From contig NC_135253.1 in NCBI RefSeq assembly GCF_964204865.1, positions 22,790,001 to 22,854,000 on the forward strand: a DNA stretch of 64,000 nt, in the 5' to 3' direction. Numbering within the stretch: the first letter of the stretch is position 1; every line of letters starts with the position of its first letter. Shown piece by piece: positions 37,596 through 49,437 of the stretch. The stretch comes from Styela clava (Eukaryota > Chordata > Ascidiacea > Stolidobranchia > Styelidae). A program made the translations under genes and the position numbers. The notes beneath the pieces are model-generated. The model searched no databases. It saw nothing but the letters and a program-made list of their open reading frames with translations, and was not told the DNA's origin.

Positions 37596-39119
37596 ATGAA
37601 TTACGCCGAAGCCGTCTCAACAACGTCTACACCTACAAGAGAAGAAACATCTGCACCGACTACACGACCTCGCACTCTGTTCCTGACTACCACCGAAGAC
37701 CTGGACTTCCCTCGATTGTTCGACATCCTGAAGACCGACTCAACCACCTGCAACTACGTCGACCACATCACGGGACTCTTCGAGGGAAGAAGAGGTCAGT
37801 GGATATGCACTTTTTCCGCCACCGAAGACCCCAACTCTAGCTGCCGCGATCAATTCTTGCACGACACAAAGGATCAAATAAGAGTTTCAGGCGGTACTAT
37901 TACGGTATCACTGCCAACCGAAGCACCAATTCGAATATCCGTTCGATGGATACCGGGATAAACGTCCTACAAAAAGGCTGTGGCTACAATCGAAAGACTG
38001 CAGTGCGGAAAAGTGCGGAATGCCACCAGAAACTGGTACAAAGGTACGGCTATCTATAATGGATATACTTCTTTTTTTATAGAAAATTTTAAAAAAGACC
38101 GGTTACCTGATTACTTGATGATTGATGGAAAGAGTTGTAAGACGTATTTACCCCGAGAGTTGTATGTGCCAACCTGCGGAAGGTGCTTGAAGCCCGGTCA
38201 CAATTTCATCGAATGTGAGAGCGAACCCGTTTGTCGCTATTGCAAAGAAATGGGGCATATTTTAAAGGATTGCCCATCCAAACGGAATGATTTTCCAACA
38301 ACTTCTGGATATACGTGGACCATACCAAAGCGAAGACGAATGCAGACAACCAACCCACCTTATTCGGAACTACAAACCAATATCATTCGAAATGCTTCAC
38401 AACCTGCAGCAACTTCAAACAACTCAACGGAACTACCAAATGACGTACAACCTACTGTGGAATTACAAAATGACGCACTACCTAATATGGAGTTACAAAA
38501 TGAAGAACAACCAAATATGGATATACGGGAATTACAAAGCACAGTCAACCAAAATGTCTTACAACCTGCAACAACTCCAGAGAACTGCTCGCACACCGCC
38601 ACAACCAACAACAAGCAAGGCAATTCGATGCCAGAATCTGACTTCGTCTCGGAGGTACATGAGTTCTCATCCTCCTCAAACTCCGATGATCTAAAAGAAA
38701 TAAGCAACTGGTCAGAGTGCGAAGATGCGGGGAGCGTTTTGAGCCCTCTATCAACACCGCCGAACCTACCACTGCCCAAACAAACAAGGCAGTCGCCGAG
38801 ATTGAAACAAACGTCGACGATAGGCAACACTCCTTTTCATCCTCCATCAAAAAGTAACCCGTATGTGAGAGTGATGGTGCAAAACATCCAGGCTCCGGAC
38901 ATATCAACCTCTTCCGTCTTCAGCACCACACCTGATGAAACATCCTCTGCACCAGCAATTCTGGAATATAACAAATCACAACCAAATACCGTGGACTTAA
39001 CTGAATCAAATCTCGACAACTCGGATTACGCAAATAAAAGAAGCCGCGAAGAAACGTCATCGGACTCCTCATTCTCAACTACCATGAAATTTAGACTAGC
39101 TGGCAAAAAGAAAAAGTAG
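37596..39119 (+). pseudogene. Retrotransposon ORF1 (gag-like, two CCHC knuckles), one in-frame stop
   Basis: A single reading frame from the ATG at 37596 to TAG at 39117-39119, interrupted by TAA at 37959-37961 after 121 codons. The part after the stop is open for ~385 codons. Counting from 37980, CX2CX4HX4C knuckles lie at residues 66-79 and 85-98, the layout of nucleic-acid-binding ORF1/gag proteins. Before them is a folded-looking region (about 1-60). After them is a long Gln/Asn/Thr/Pro-rich part with imperfect ELQN-type repeats, a Ser/acidic patch near 225-245, and a basic C-terminus ending KKKK. Expected role: binding element RNA in ribonucleoprotein particles. The stop may be a real lesion or a recent one; the rest of the frame is intact. 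Confidence 0.8.
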
Positions 39120-39407
39120 TTGTAAGTAAATTCGAATCCAACAAATCAAATTTCTATACACTTGACATTTATTTCGGTCTCTATACATCACGCCTATAAA
39201 AATGTGCCCAGTTGAGGGCATAAAACTCAACTTTAGATTATACCATCCCACTTATAGCGGATGTGATGAATGGAAGACTACCTCTTAATGTGGTATATAA
39301 AATGGTGATCTCTATGGCAAAGAGAATTGATCCATAAAACTTCCGTCGACATAGTATGGGTATGAAGGCTTTGTGACTGAATTCCAGACTCTGTCGTTCT
39401 GATCCAA
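39120..39407 (+). other. Retrotransposon 3' UTR
   Basis: Non-coding sequence between the ORF1 stop and the A-rich tail, ending near CTGTCGTTCTGATCC. No RT-coding remnant recognised. Confidence 0.7.
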
Positions 39408-39460
39408 AAAAAAATAAAAATAAAAAATAAAAAAAATAAATAAATAAAAAAATAAAAAAA

Positions 39461-39510
39461 AATTCTCGCCTGCCACGCGGGAGGCCCGGGTTCGATTCCC
39501 GGCCAATGCA
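39461..39510 (+). pseudogene. tRNA-Gly (GCC) 3' part, split by insertion
   Basis: The first 11 nt are the target-site duplication. 39472-39510 is the missing 39-nt 3' part of the gene at 37478. Confidence 0.93.
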
Positions 39511-39550
39511 ATCCTTCTCTTTTAAAAAATTGAATATCGAATAACCTTGA

Positions 39551-40833
39551 CTAATAGTTGAGGTTGCGTGAAACTAACTACCTTTCCTTGCGCTTCCTTT
39601 GCGCAGGTGGATCCGTATGCGTATTACGCAAGGATGCTGTAGCAAGAGTGTAAATGGCTACTATAAACGCGGGTTGAGTCCGCAAAGGTTTTCGCCGGTG
39701 GAAAAATAGTCCGCGACCAAAAAAGGTTGGCAAACGCTGGTCTAAAAGAGCGTTTTCAATTTAGAAAATGTAGGTTGCCACCAGTGACACGCACCAGAAA
39801 AAAAATTATTCCCCGGGTTTCGAGCTCGTGAGAAACACCGCTTAGGTATCCATCCACGCACGTGCCGACTCGTGTTTTCATCGGAAATTCGCAAGTGAGT
39901 TGTGAAATCCAATCGTTTGATTGATCGTTTGAATAAACTTTCTTTTTATGTTTTATGTAAGTTCTAACGTAAATCGTAACTTGGCTGATGGTTAAGTTTA
40001 GCAAAAACGTTTGCGGCAAGCAGTGAATTTCTGGCTCGCTGCGGACTCGTTCATACGCTCCGCGGACTCATTTGAGACCGCGGACTCGGGTTGGGAAACA
40101 CTGTTTTAGACATTGCAAATCGCAAAATTTCGCGTGCTACTGTAGTACACGTGTATTAGGGCATTTTCCCTTAGGATTCTTTTCTTTGCTACGAACAGCT
40201 CAAATTTGTCAAATTCACAAAAATACGAACAAAAAAATATGACAGCGACTGAACACAAAAATATGACAGCGATAACAACTTCGAAAGATCGCAAAAAATA
40301 AGTATCAAAACTAAATATAATCGGGCAATATATTCGCACATTATTATGTTCGCGGATGACCGTGAAATTTTTAAGAAGTAATACTTTCATCTTGCTATAA
40401 GTCGACGCAACAGCTTTTAGCGTTCTATTAGAAGATACAGCAAATATATGTTATCGGGATTTCTTTCTCCGAGTTTGGAACTGGTGTTTCAAGACCCATG
40501 GTGCAGGGACGTGTCTAACTTTCTGCTGCCAGGGACGAGTTTCTGATAATGATGCCCCTTATTCCTCCCACTTTCACCAATAATTTTGGGAATAAACAAA
40601 TTATAGAAGTTGTTATACATGAGCTTGGGGGGGGGGGCAAACATTTCATTTTTACTGCGGTTTTTACTTGCGGCGAATTTCGTATTTTAAAATTCGTTAA
40701 AATTCTGTTGTGTTTGGTTTTATTACTTCTTCACACAGAGTACGGTTGCTATAAACGCGGGTTGAGTCCGCAAAGGTTTTCGCCGGTGGAAAAATAGTCC
40801 GCGACCAAAAAAGGTTGGCAAACGCTGCCCTAG
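39551..40833. mobile_element. hAT-like transposon remnants
   Basis: Two near-identical direct copies of an end-like sequence, GTCCGCGACCAAAAAAGGTT followed by GGCAAACGCTG, lie at about 39660-39742 and 40744-40829. A related end, GGGTTGGGAAACACTG, lies near 40088-40104. Such ends fit hAT elements (CAGNG... termini). No transposase seen. An 11-G run is at 40627-40637. Confidence 0.5.
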
Positions 40834-41019
40834 AATGTGACTTTATTAACTATAATTCAACGTTTCATCAAGATATGACAAGAAATAGTAATTAGAGTGC
40901 CATTATGAAGCGACTGTGTCGCACAATTCGTATTTCGAGAGCGTTATCTGTCTGTAATTGTTAATGTTTAACTGTAAACGATAAAGAGAGTAATTTGGAG
41001 CATTGCCTGTCGTCACAGC
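40834..41019. other. Gly-unit proximal 5' flank
   Basis: Diverged version of the unit sequence that precedes each tRNA-Gly (GTGTCGC..., CGAGAGCGT..., AAGAGAGTAATTT). Confidence 0.6.
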
Positions 41020-41090
41020 GCATTGGTGGTTCAGTTGTAGAATTCTCGCCTGCCACGCTGGAGGCCCGGGTTCGATTCCCGGCCAATGCA
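41020..41090 (+). tRNA. tRNA-Gly (GCC), variant
   Basis: Two changes: a D-loop G to T and an anticodon-stem mismatch. Confidence 0.6.
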
Positions 41091-41748
41091 ATCGCTTTCG
41101 TCACGAACGCCTAGAATATTGTGTAATATTAATCTCGAACCTCAATATTGCGTCTTTTAGATTTAAATGACCTGGAATATTTCGTTATGTTTATATCCGA
41201 AGGGTTTGTGTTTTTGCAATAATTGTTCTATTTGTCTGGAACACCGAACAGCAAAAATCCTACAGTGTAAAATAGGTTTCACCCCTGCGAACACAGCGAA
41301 CTCTACAAAATACAGTAATTTTGATTCCTTTCAAAAAAAAATTCATAATTTGAAGGATTGCGAATTTCATTTAAAATAAATTCTTTAGACACAAGCAACT
41401 CAACCTTTTTTAACGAAGTAAATATTGTAAAATCTCGCCGAGGATATGCTCACATACAAAACGGCATCTAGTCTTTTGAATCCTTTTTATATTTTTCAGA
41501 AACTATCGCAAGTGAGATCTATCTGCGTTTGTTTGTTATTATTAATATTTTTAATTCGGACCCCCTGAAGTATACGCACCAAGATAGCGCACAACCTGAA
41601 CTCAGTTTGTGTACCAGGTTAGGCTTCAGGTTATGCGACGTCTTGGTGCGCATACTTCAGGGGTACCCTTAGTTCTTTGTTTTTAAAATTTAGTGTTCAA
41701 CTGTAAACAATAAATAAAGTAATTTGTAGCACCAATTGGCAGCACAGC
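41091..41748. other. Gly-unit spacer, diverged
   Basis: AT-rich. A short palindrome-like pair, GTGCGCATACTTCAGG and its complement, occurs at about 41563-41580 and 41646-41661. No gene seen. Confidence 0.5.
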
Positions 41749-42270
41749 GCATTGGTCGTCCCGTGGTATAATTCTTGCCTGCCACGCGGGAGGCCCGGGT
41801 TCATCGAGTTTTCGAAATCGTTGCGTGGGTTTACTTACCAAAATAGATGCTTCAAAGTTTTCACGCTATGATACTTCCCATTACTATTGATAAACACTTT
41901 AATCAAATAACAAATATATATCAAACAATAAAATCTACTAAAAATTAAAATCAGAAACTCTTAAGCTTTTGTTGAAAAAACAAGCGACAGACGGAAGATT
42001 TTCAAGCGACCAATATGTTGGGAAGCACTGACAGCGATGATAATACATAGCAGAACTTTTTTCACGATGAAGAAAACCAAAACAGATCACCAAAACGAAT
42101 ATCGAAAAGTCAATGAGATAGCGATACTAGATAAACATGACGTGGTTTGAATCGTAATCCAATTCATATTTCTTGCCCAAACTTGATAGTTTTAGATGAC
42201 TGAAATAAAATGTATTTTCCTAGTAGAAGAACTGAAATCTAGGAATGTGACTTTATTAACTATAATTCAA
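41632..42270. repeat. Duplicated segment, copy 2 (partner 31421-32115)
   Basis: See the first copy. Lacks a ~60-bp TATA-rich stretch present at about 31983-32030. Confidence 0.75.
41749..41803 (+). pseudogene. tRNA-Gly(GCC), 3'-truncated
   Basis: Same truncation point as 31536-31590. Confidence 0.8.
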
Positions 42271-42723
42271 CGGTAACTTTTAACATATGAATCCTCACAA
42301 AAATCCAAAAATTTTAAAGTTCCGAATTTCATTTAAAAATCTCCGGCAATATTGCTACAAAGGCATATATTTGAACATAGCATACATTATAGTAGAATCC
42401 GGATGGAGCAGTAGATGGAGAAATTTAACTTTTTCATCATGATTATACTATATAACGATAGATACAAGATACCGATATTGGATAAGTATCACGTGATTGG
42501 AATCGAAATCATAACTGGTGGATTCAAATTCTTGCATAAAGTTGATGTTTTTCATCGCATTTAAATGGACGAAAATAAATACACATTCCCAGTTGAAGTA
42601 CTAAAACCTCAGAATGACGTGGAGATTTTAGTAATTAAAATGCCATTATGTAACGACTGTGTCGTCTGTGTCGCCCAATTCGTATTTCGAGAGCGTCATC
42701 TGTTTTAATTGCTAACTTGTAAA

Positions 42724-42741
42724 CAATCAATAAAGTAATTT
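42724..42741 (+). promoter_or_regulatory. Conserved proximal 5' flank of tRNA-Gly (example)
   Basis: CAATCAATAAAGTAATTT lies 23 bp before the gene and, with small changes, before almost every tRNA-Gly here. Its AT-rich core falls about 25-40 bp upstream, where TATA-like elements can assist Pol III in animals. Function is inferred; it could simply be part of the repeat unit. Confidence 0.4.
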
Positions 42742-42764
42742 CGCCCGCCCATCTACATCGCGGC

Positions 42765-42835
42765 GCATTGGTGGTTCAGTGGTAGAATTCTCGCCTGCCA
42801 CGCGGGAGGCCCGGGTTCGATTCCCGGCCAATGCA
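42765..42835 (+). tRNA. tRNA-Gly (GCC), consensus
   Basis: Consensus at every base. Confidence 0.95.
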
Positions 42836-43808
42836 GTCCTTCCCTTTTAAAGAATTGAATATCGAATAACCCTAATACAAAACCCCCAGGTACTTAGCAT
42901 CCTACACCTCTAATTATAGCCATACGTATTAATAGCAAGAGTCCCATACTTCCGTGCATGGCCTGGTTCGAAGTAAACATACTTTCATCTGTTAATTGAT
43001 TATTGAAAATTCTCATATAATGAAAAGCATTGTATTCGAATCTTGGATGAAAAATCATACAATTAATATCATATTCCTCTCGAATTAATACAAGGAGGAA
43101 ATATATGAAAAAAATATTGAAAACTCACTCGTACTGATTACTCATACCAGGCTACAAAATTTAAGTAAGAGTCCGATACTTCCGTGAATGGCCTGGTTCG
43201 AAGTAAGCATACTTTCCTTTGTTAATTTATCATTGAAAATTCTCATATAATGAAAAGCATTTTATTCGACTCTTGGATGAAAAATCATAAAATTGATATC
43301 ATATTGCACTCGAATTAATACAAGGAGGAATTATATAAAAAAAAAATATTTGAAAAGTCACTCGTACTGATTACGCATGTTAAATAATCAATAAGATCAG
43401 TGACTGCTTTTCTTGTCATTGTTAAACTATGTATGTCTGAAGAAGTTTGACAGACGACACGTTACAGAAATATATTTGCGTTAGTGTGCAGAAAGACTCT
43501 TGAATCACTTAACATACATCACATGATAGTAGAATCCGGATGGAGCAGTAGCTTGGGAAATTTAACTATTTCATCATCCAAACTGGTGGATTCAAATTCT
43601 TGCATAAAGTTGATGTTTGTCAACGCATTTAAATAGACGAAAATAAAACGCTTTCCCATCATCAGAATGACGTGAAAATTTTAGTAATTAAAATGACATT
43701 ATGGAGCGAATGTGTCGCCCAATTCCGAGAGCGTCATTTGTTTTTAATTATTAATATTTAACGGTAAACAATCAACAAAGTAATTTGGAGCGCCAATTTA
43801 CAAGGCGC
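42836..43808. other. Gly-unit spacer, junction of two types
   Basis: The common spacer runs to about 43160 and then joins a copy of 34450-35076. No gene seen. Confidence 0.55.
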
Positions 43809-43879
43809 GAATTGGTGGTTCAGTGGTAGAATTCTCGCCTGCCACGCGGGAGGCCCGGGTTCGATTCCTGCCCAATGCG
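43809..43879 (+). pseudogene. tRNA-Gly (GCC)-like, degenerate
   Basis: Acceptor position 2 mismatched, T-stem 3' strand changed and the discriminator is G. Paralogue of 35077-35147. Confidence 0.6.
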
Positions 43880-44917
43880 ATAGTATGGCAAAAAAATGAG
43901 TTTCCATTACTAAACCCAACACCTTATCTCTATTTCTATCAATACCTAAAGGTCCTGTGCGTGGCCCAGTTCGGAATAGGCCCGCGTTCCCTTATACTCT
44001 TCTTATACAAATTCTCAATTCATGTAAAAGCAATTGAAGTATTGAATGAAAATTATATAATTAATATCATATTGCACATGAATTGATACACTTGGAAATT
44101 ATATGGAAAAAAATGATTGCAAAGCCAGTAGAGAAAAGAATCGTATACCTACCCATCACTAACGATTTATTAGAGTAATGTTTGAGGTGTTATTTTGTTG
44201 CAGTAAAAATGGTTTGGAAGTTTGATCCATAGCATAAAAATGATTAATATATGAATAATTTGTTATTCTCAAATTTTGCGATCACTTTTTAATAAATAAC
44301 AAACTTATACCAACTGTCAAACTCTACAAAAAAAAACTATATAATTCCAATGCACAAAATAATAGTATTTTCGATCTTGTGAATTCTTACCCATTTTTCG
44401 CAAAGCATTATTTACGAATTATGTTTTACGTTCTTTAGACATCCCTAGTAATGTTCCTATCAGTAATAAAAATTAAAACATGATGGTAATAGTGATTTAA
44501 TGAGGCAGTTTGATAAATTATGCAGCTATGGATGGAGGTGTGAATGGAGTTGACTCTCTGATCATGACATACTCTCTGGCACTTCTGTTGGCAATTTTTG
44601 TCCTCTGAATCCTGCCAATACATTGTCCACAGAATCCGGATGGAGCAGTAGATCACGTAATTGGAATCGAAATCGAAACTGGTGGATTCAAAATCTTGCA
44701 TGAAGTTGATGTTTGTCATCGTACTTAAATGGACGGAAATAAATGCACTTTCCCGTTGAAGAACTGAAACCTCAGAATGACGTGAAGATTTTAGTAGTTA
44801 AAGTGCCACTATGTGACGACTGTGTCGCCCAATTCGTATTTCGAGAGCGTCATCTGTTTAATTGCTAACGTGTAAACAATCAATAAGGTAATTTCGCCCG
44901 CCGATCTACATCGCGGT
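43880..44917. repeat. Second-type Gly-unit spacer, copy 2
   Basis: Near-identical to 35148-36205. No gene seen. Confidence 0.65.
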
Positions 44918-44988
44918 GCATTGGTGGTTCAGTGGTAGAATTCTCGCCTGCCACGCGGGAGGCCCAGGTTCGATTCCCGGCCAATGCA
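44918..44988 (+). tRNA. tRNA-Gly (GCC)
   Basis: One T-stem mismatch (51:63). Confidence 0.75.
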
Positions 44989-45999
44989 ATCCTTCTCTTT
45001 TAAAGAATTGAATATCGAATAACTCTAATAGAAAACCCCCAAATACTCAGCATCCTACACTTAAAAGCATTTTATTCGACTATTGGATGAAAAATCATAC
45101 AATTAATATCATATTGCACTCGAATTAATACAAGGAGGAAATATATGAGAAAAATATTGAAAACTCTCTCGTATTGATTACTCATGCCAGACTATAAAAT
45201 TTAGGTAAGGATATATTCGATTTTAAAATATATCAATAATAAAGTACGCATCAACATCAAACGGTACCGCAGCAAGAGGGATTCGGGACCGAACGTAACA
45301 GAGAGCAGTCGCGTTGGAATTTCCGAGCCGCCAACTGTGTAATGTAGAAACGATAAACTGGCTGCATCCCTGATTTAAACAAAATAAGACTAATAGAAAT
45401 TGATTATAGCTCCAATGATAACAATACATAGTATTTGAATGTGTGAGATTTTTATATCCGAATGGTTTTGCGTTTCACAATGATTTTGCTATTTTCTGAA
45501 ATGACAAACAGCGAAGGCGTGACAATCTTATAGTGTAAATTAGGATTTTATTTATGAGACAAAGTGAACTCTATAAAAAACAGTAAATTTTAATATATGA
45601 ATCCTTACAAAAATCCGAAAAATTTAACATCCCGAATTTTATTTAGAAAACTCCAGCAATATTGCTACAAAGGCATATATTCGAACATAACGTACATAAT
45701 ATTATAATCCGGATGGAGCAGTAGATCACGTGATTGGAATCGAAATCGAAACTGAAGGATTCAAATTCTTGCATGAAGTTGATGTTTGTCATCGCACTTA
45801 AATGGAAGTAAATAAATGCACTTTCCCGTTGAAGAACTGGAACCTCAGAATGACGTGAAGATTTTAGTGATTAAAGTGCCACTATGTGACGACTGTGTCG
45901 TCTGTGTCGCCCAATTCTTATTTCGAGAGCGTCATCTGTTTAATTTTTAACGTGTAAACAATCAATAAAGTAATTTCGCCCGCCCATCTATATGGCGGC

Positions 46000-46070
46000 G
46001 CATTGGTGGTTCGGTGGTAGAATTCTCGCCTGCCACGCGGGAGACCCGGGTTCGATTCCCGGCCAATGCA
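46000..46070 (+). tRNA. tRNA-Gly (GCC), variant
   Basis: A14 to G (breaks the U8:A14 tertiary pair) and one variable-loop change. Confidence 0.6.
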
Positions 46071-47174
46071 ATCCTTCTCTTTTAAAGAATTGAATGTCGA
46101 ATAACCCTAATAGAAAACCCCCAGATACTCAGCATCCTACACCTCTAATTATAGCCATACGTATTAATAGCAAGAGTCCCAAACTTCCGTGCATGGCCTG
46201 GTTCGAAGTAAACATACTTTCATCTGTTAATTGATTATTGAACATTCTCATATCATTAAAAGCATTTTATTCGACTCTTGTATGAAAAATCATACAATTA
46301 ATATCATATTGCACTCGAATTAATACAAGGAGGAATTATATGAAAAAAATATTGAAAAGTCACTCCTACTTATTACTCATGCCAGGCTACAAAATTTAAG
46401 TAAGGATATGAAATATATCAATAATAAAGTACGCATCAACATCAAACGGTAGCGCAGCAAGAGGGATTCGGGACCGAACGTAACAGAAAGCAGTCGCGTT
46501 GGAGTTTCCGAGCCGCCGACTGTGTAATGTAGAAACGATAACCTGGCTGCACCTCTGATTTAAACAAAATTAGACTAATAGAAAGTGATTATAACTCTAA
46601 TGATAACAATACGAAGTATTGGAATGTGTGAGATTTTTATATCCGAATAGTTTGGCCTTTCACAATAATTTTGCTATTTTCTGAAATGACAAACAGCGAA
46701 GGCGTGACAATCTTATAGTGTAAATTAGGATTTTATTTATGAGGCAAAGTGAACTCTATAAAAAACAGTAAATTTTAATATATGAATCCTTACAAAAATC
46801 CAAAATTATTGAAATTTCGAATTTCATTTATTATCTCCGGCAATATTGCTACAAAGGCATATATTCGAACATAACATACATAATATTAGAATCCGGCTGG
46901 AGCAGTAGATCACGTGATTGGAATCGAAATCGAAACTGATGGATTCAAATTCTTGATTGAAGTTGATGTTTGTCATCGCACTTAAATGGACGGAAATAAA
47001 TGCACTTTCCCGTTGAAGAACTGAAACCTCAAAATGACGTGAAGATTTTAGTAATTAAAGTGCCACTATGTGACGACTGTGTCGCTCAATTCGTATTTCG
47101 AGAGCGTCATCTGTTTAATTGCTAACGTGTAAACAATCAATAAGGTAATTTTGCCCGCCAATCTACATCGCGGT

Positions 47175-47245
47175 GCATTGGTGGTTCGGTGGTAGAATTC
47201 TCGCCTGCCACGTGGGAGGCCCGGTTTCGATTCCCGGCCAATGCA
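47175..47245 (+). tRNA. tRNA-Gly (GCC), variant
   Basis: A14 to G, an anticodon-stem wobble and G53 to U. Confidence 0.5.
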
Positions 47246-48384
47246 ATCCTTATTTTTCAGAGAATTGAATATCGAATAACCTTGATAGGAAACCACCAGA
47301 TACTCAGCATCCTACACCTCTAATTATAGCCATACGTATTAATAGCAAGAGTCCCATACTTCCGTGCATGGCCAGGTTCGAAGTAAACATACTTTCATCT
47401 GTTAATTGATTATTGAAAATTATTGAAAAAACAAATGAAAAAAATATTGAAAACTGACTCGTACTGATTACTCATGCCAGGCTACAAAATTTAAGTAAGG
47501 ATATAATCGCTTTTAAAATATATTAATAATAAAGTACGCATCAACATCGAACGGTAGCGCAGCAAGAGGAGGGATTCGGGACCGAACGTAACAGAAAGCA
47601 GTCGCGTTGGAATTTCCGAGCCGCCGACTGTGTAATGTAGAAACGATAACCTGGCTACATCCCTGATTTGAACAAAATTAGACTTATAGAAAATGATTAT
47701 AGCTCTAATTATAACAATACAAAGTATTGGAATGTGTGAGATTTTTATATCCGAATTGTTTGGCCTCTCACAATAATTTTACTATTCGTCTGAAATGACA
47801 TACAGCGAATGCGTGACAATCTTATAGTGTAAATTAGGATTTTACTTATGATACAAAGTGAACTCTATAAAAACAGTAACTTTTAATATAGGAATCCTTA
47901 CAAAAATCCGAAAATTTTAAAATTCCGAATTTTTATTTAAAAATCTCCGGCAATATTGCTACAAAGGCATTTATTCGAACATAACATACATAATAGTAGA
48001 ATCCGGATGGAGCAGTAAATGGGGAAATTTAAATTTTTCATCATGATTATACTATATAACGATAGATACAAGATACCGATATTGGATAAGCATCACGTGA
48101 TTAGAATCGAAATCAAAACTGGTGGATTCAAATTCTTGCATAAAGTTGATGTTTGTCATCGCATTTAAATGGACGGAACGGTATGCAATTTCCCGATCGA
48201 GAACTGAAACCTCAGAATGACGTGAAGATTTTAGTAGTTAAAGTGCCATTATGTAACGACTTTGTCGTCTGTGTCGCCCAATTCGTATTTCGAGAGCGTC
48301 ATATGTTTCAATTTCTAAACAATCGATGAAACAATCGTGTAAACAATCGATGAAGTAATTTCGCCCGTCCATCTATCTTGCAGC

Positions 48385-48455
48385 GCGTTGGAGGTTCAGT
48401 GGTAGATTTCTCGCCTGCCACGCGGGAGGCCCGGGTTCGATTTTCGGCCAATGCA
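48385..48455 (+). pseudogene. tRNA-Gly (GCC)-like, degenerate
   Basis: At least five changes in acceptor, D arm and T stem. Confidence 0.55.
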
Positions 48456-48811
48456 AATGCTCTTTTAGAGGATTGAATATCGAATGACCCTAATACGGAA
48501 CCCCCAGATACTCAGCATCCTACGCCTCTAATTATAGCAATTCGTATATCATAGCAAGAGACCCATGCATAGCCTGGTTCCAAGTAAACCTACTTTCCTT
48601 TGTTAATTGATCATTGAAAATTCTCATTTAATGAAAAGCATATTATTCGACTCTTGAATGAAAAATTATGCAATTAATACCATACTGCATTAGAATTAAT
48701 ACAAGGAGGAAATATGTTGATATAAAGTTGATGTTTGTCATCGCATTTAAATGGACGCAAATCAAGGCACTTTCCCGTTGAAGAACTGAAACCTTAGAAT
48801 GACGTCGCGGA

Positions 48812-48871
48812 GCGTTGGTGGTTCAGTCGCCTGCCACGCGGGAGGCCCGGGTTCGATTCCCGGCAAATGCA
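48812..48871 (+). pseudogene. tRNA-Gly with 11-nt deletion
   Basis: Lacks 11 nt covering the D-arm 3' part and the start of the anticodon stem. The T arm is intact. Only 427 bp from the preceding locus, so the unit is also internally deleted. Confidence 0.75.
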
Positions 48872-49023
48872 CATCCTCTTTTAAAGGATTGAATATCGAA
48901 TAACCCTAATACGGAACCCCCAGATATTCAGCATCCTACACCTCTAATTATAGCAATACGTATCATGGCAAGAGTCCCATGCATGGCCTGGTTCGAAGTA
49001 AACCTACTTTCCTTTGTTAATTT

Positions 49024-49437
49024 ATCATTGAAAATTTTCATATAATGAAAAGCATTTCATTCGACTCTTGAATGAAAAATTATGCAATTAATATCATTGA
49101 AAATTTTCATATAATGAAAAGCATTTCATTCGACTATTGAATGAAAAATTATGTAATTGATATCATTGAAAATTCTCATATATTGAAAAGCATTTTAATC
49201 GACTCTTGAATGAAAAATTATGCAATTAATATCATTGAAAATTCTCATATAATGAAAAGCATTTCATTCGAATCTTGAATGAAAAATTATGTAATTAATA
49301 TCATTGAAAATTCTCATATAATGAAAAGCATTTCATTCGACTCTTGAATGAAAAATTATGTAATTAATATCATTGAAAATTCTCATATAATGAAAAGCAT
49401 TTTAATCGACTTTTGAATGAAAAATTATGCAATTAAT
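49024..49437. repeat. Minisatellite, 6 x 69 bp
   Basis: Six exact-period copies begin at 49024, 49093, 49162, 49231, 49300 and 49369, each starting ATCATTGAAAATT. The period corresponds to a segment present once in other Gly units. Confidence 0.9.

Larger units (their letters stand above)
37510..39460 (+). mobile_element. ORF1-only non-LTR retrotransposon inside tRNA-Gly
   Basis: 1951 bp flanked by an 11-bp target-site duplication. Layout: ~86-bp 5' UTR with a short hairpin-like CAACCCTTCACCGGGTT, a gag-like ORF1 with two zinc knuckles, ~280 bp of 3' UTR, and an A-rich tail of AAAAAT/TAAA repeats (about 39408-39460). There is no reverse transcriptase or endonuclease frame, so it must be moved by another element's machinery. 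The structure resembles the half-LINE (HAL1-like) type. The clade cannot be fixed without the RT. Confidence 0.85.

Noticed and set aside
38360-38907. Minus-strand frames of 120-156 aa within the retrotransposon
   Set aside because: Shadows of ORF1, with no recognisable domain.
39756-40390. Minus-strand frames of 87-94 aa
   Set aside because: Within hAT-like remnants, no motif, codon use like the AT-rich background.
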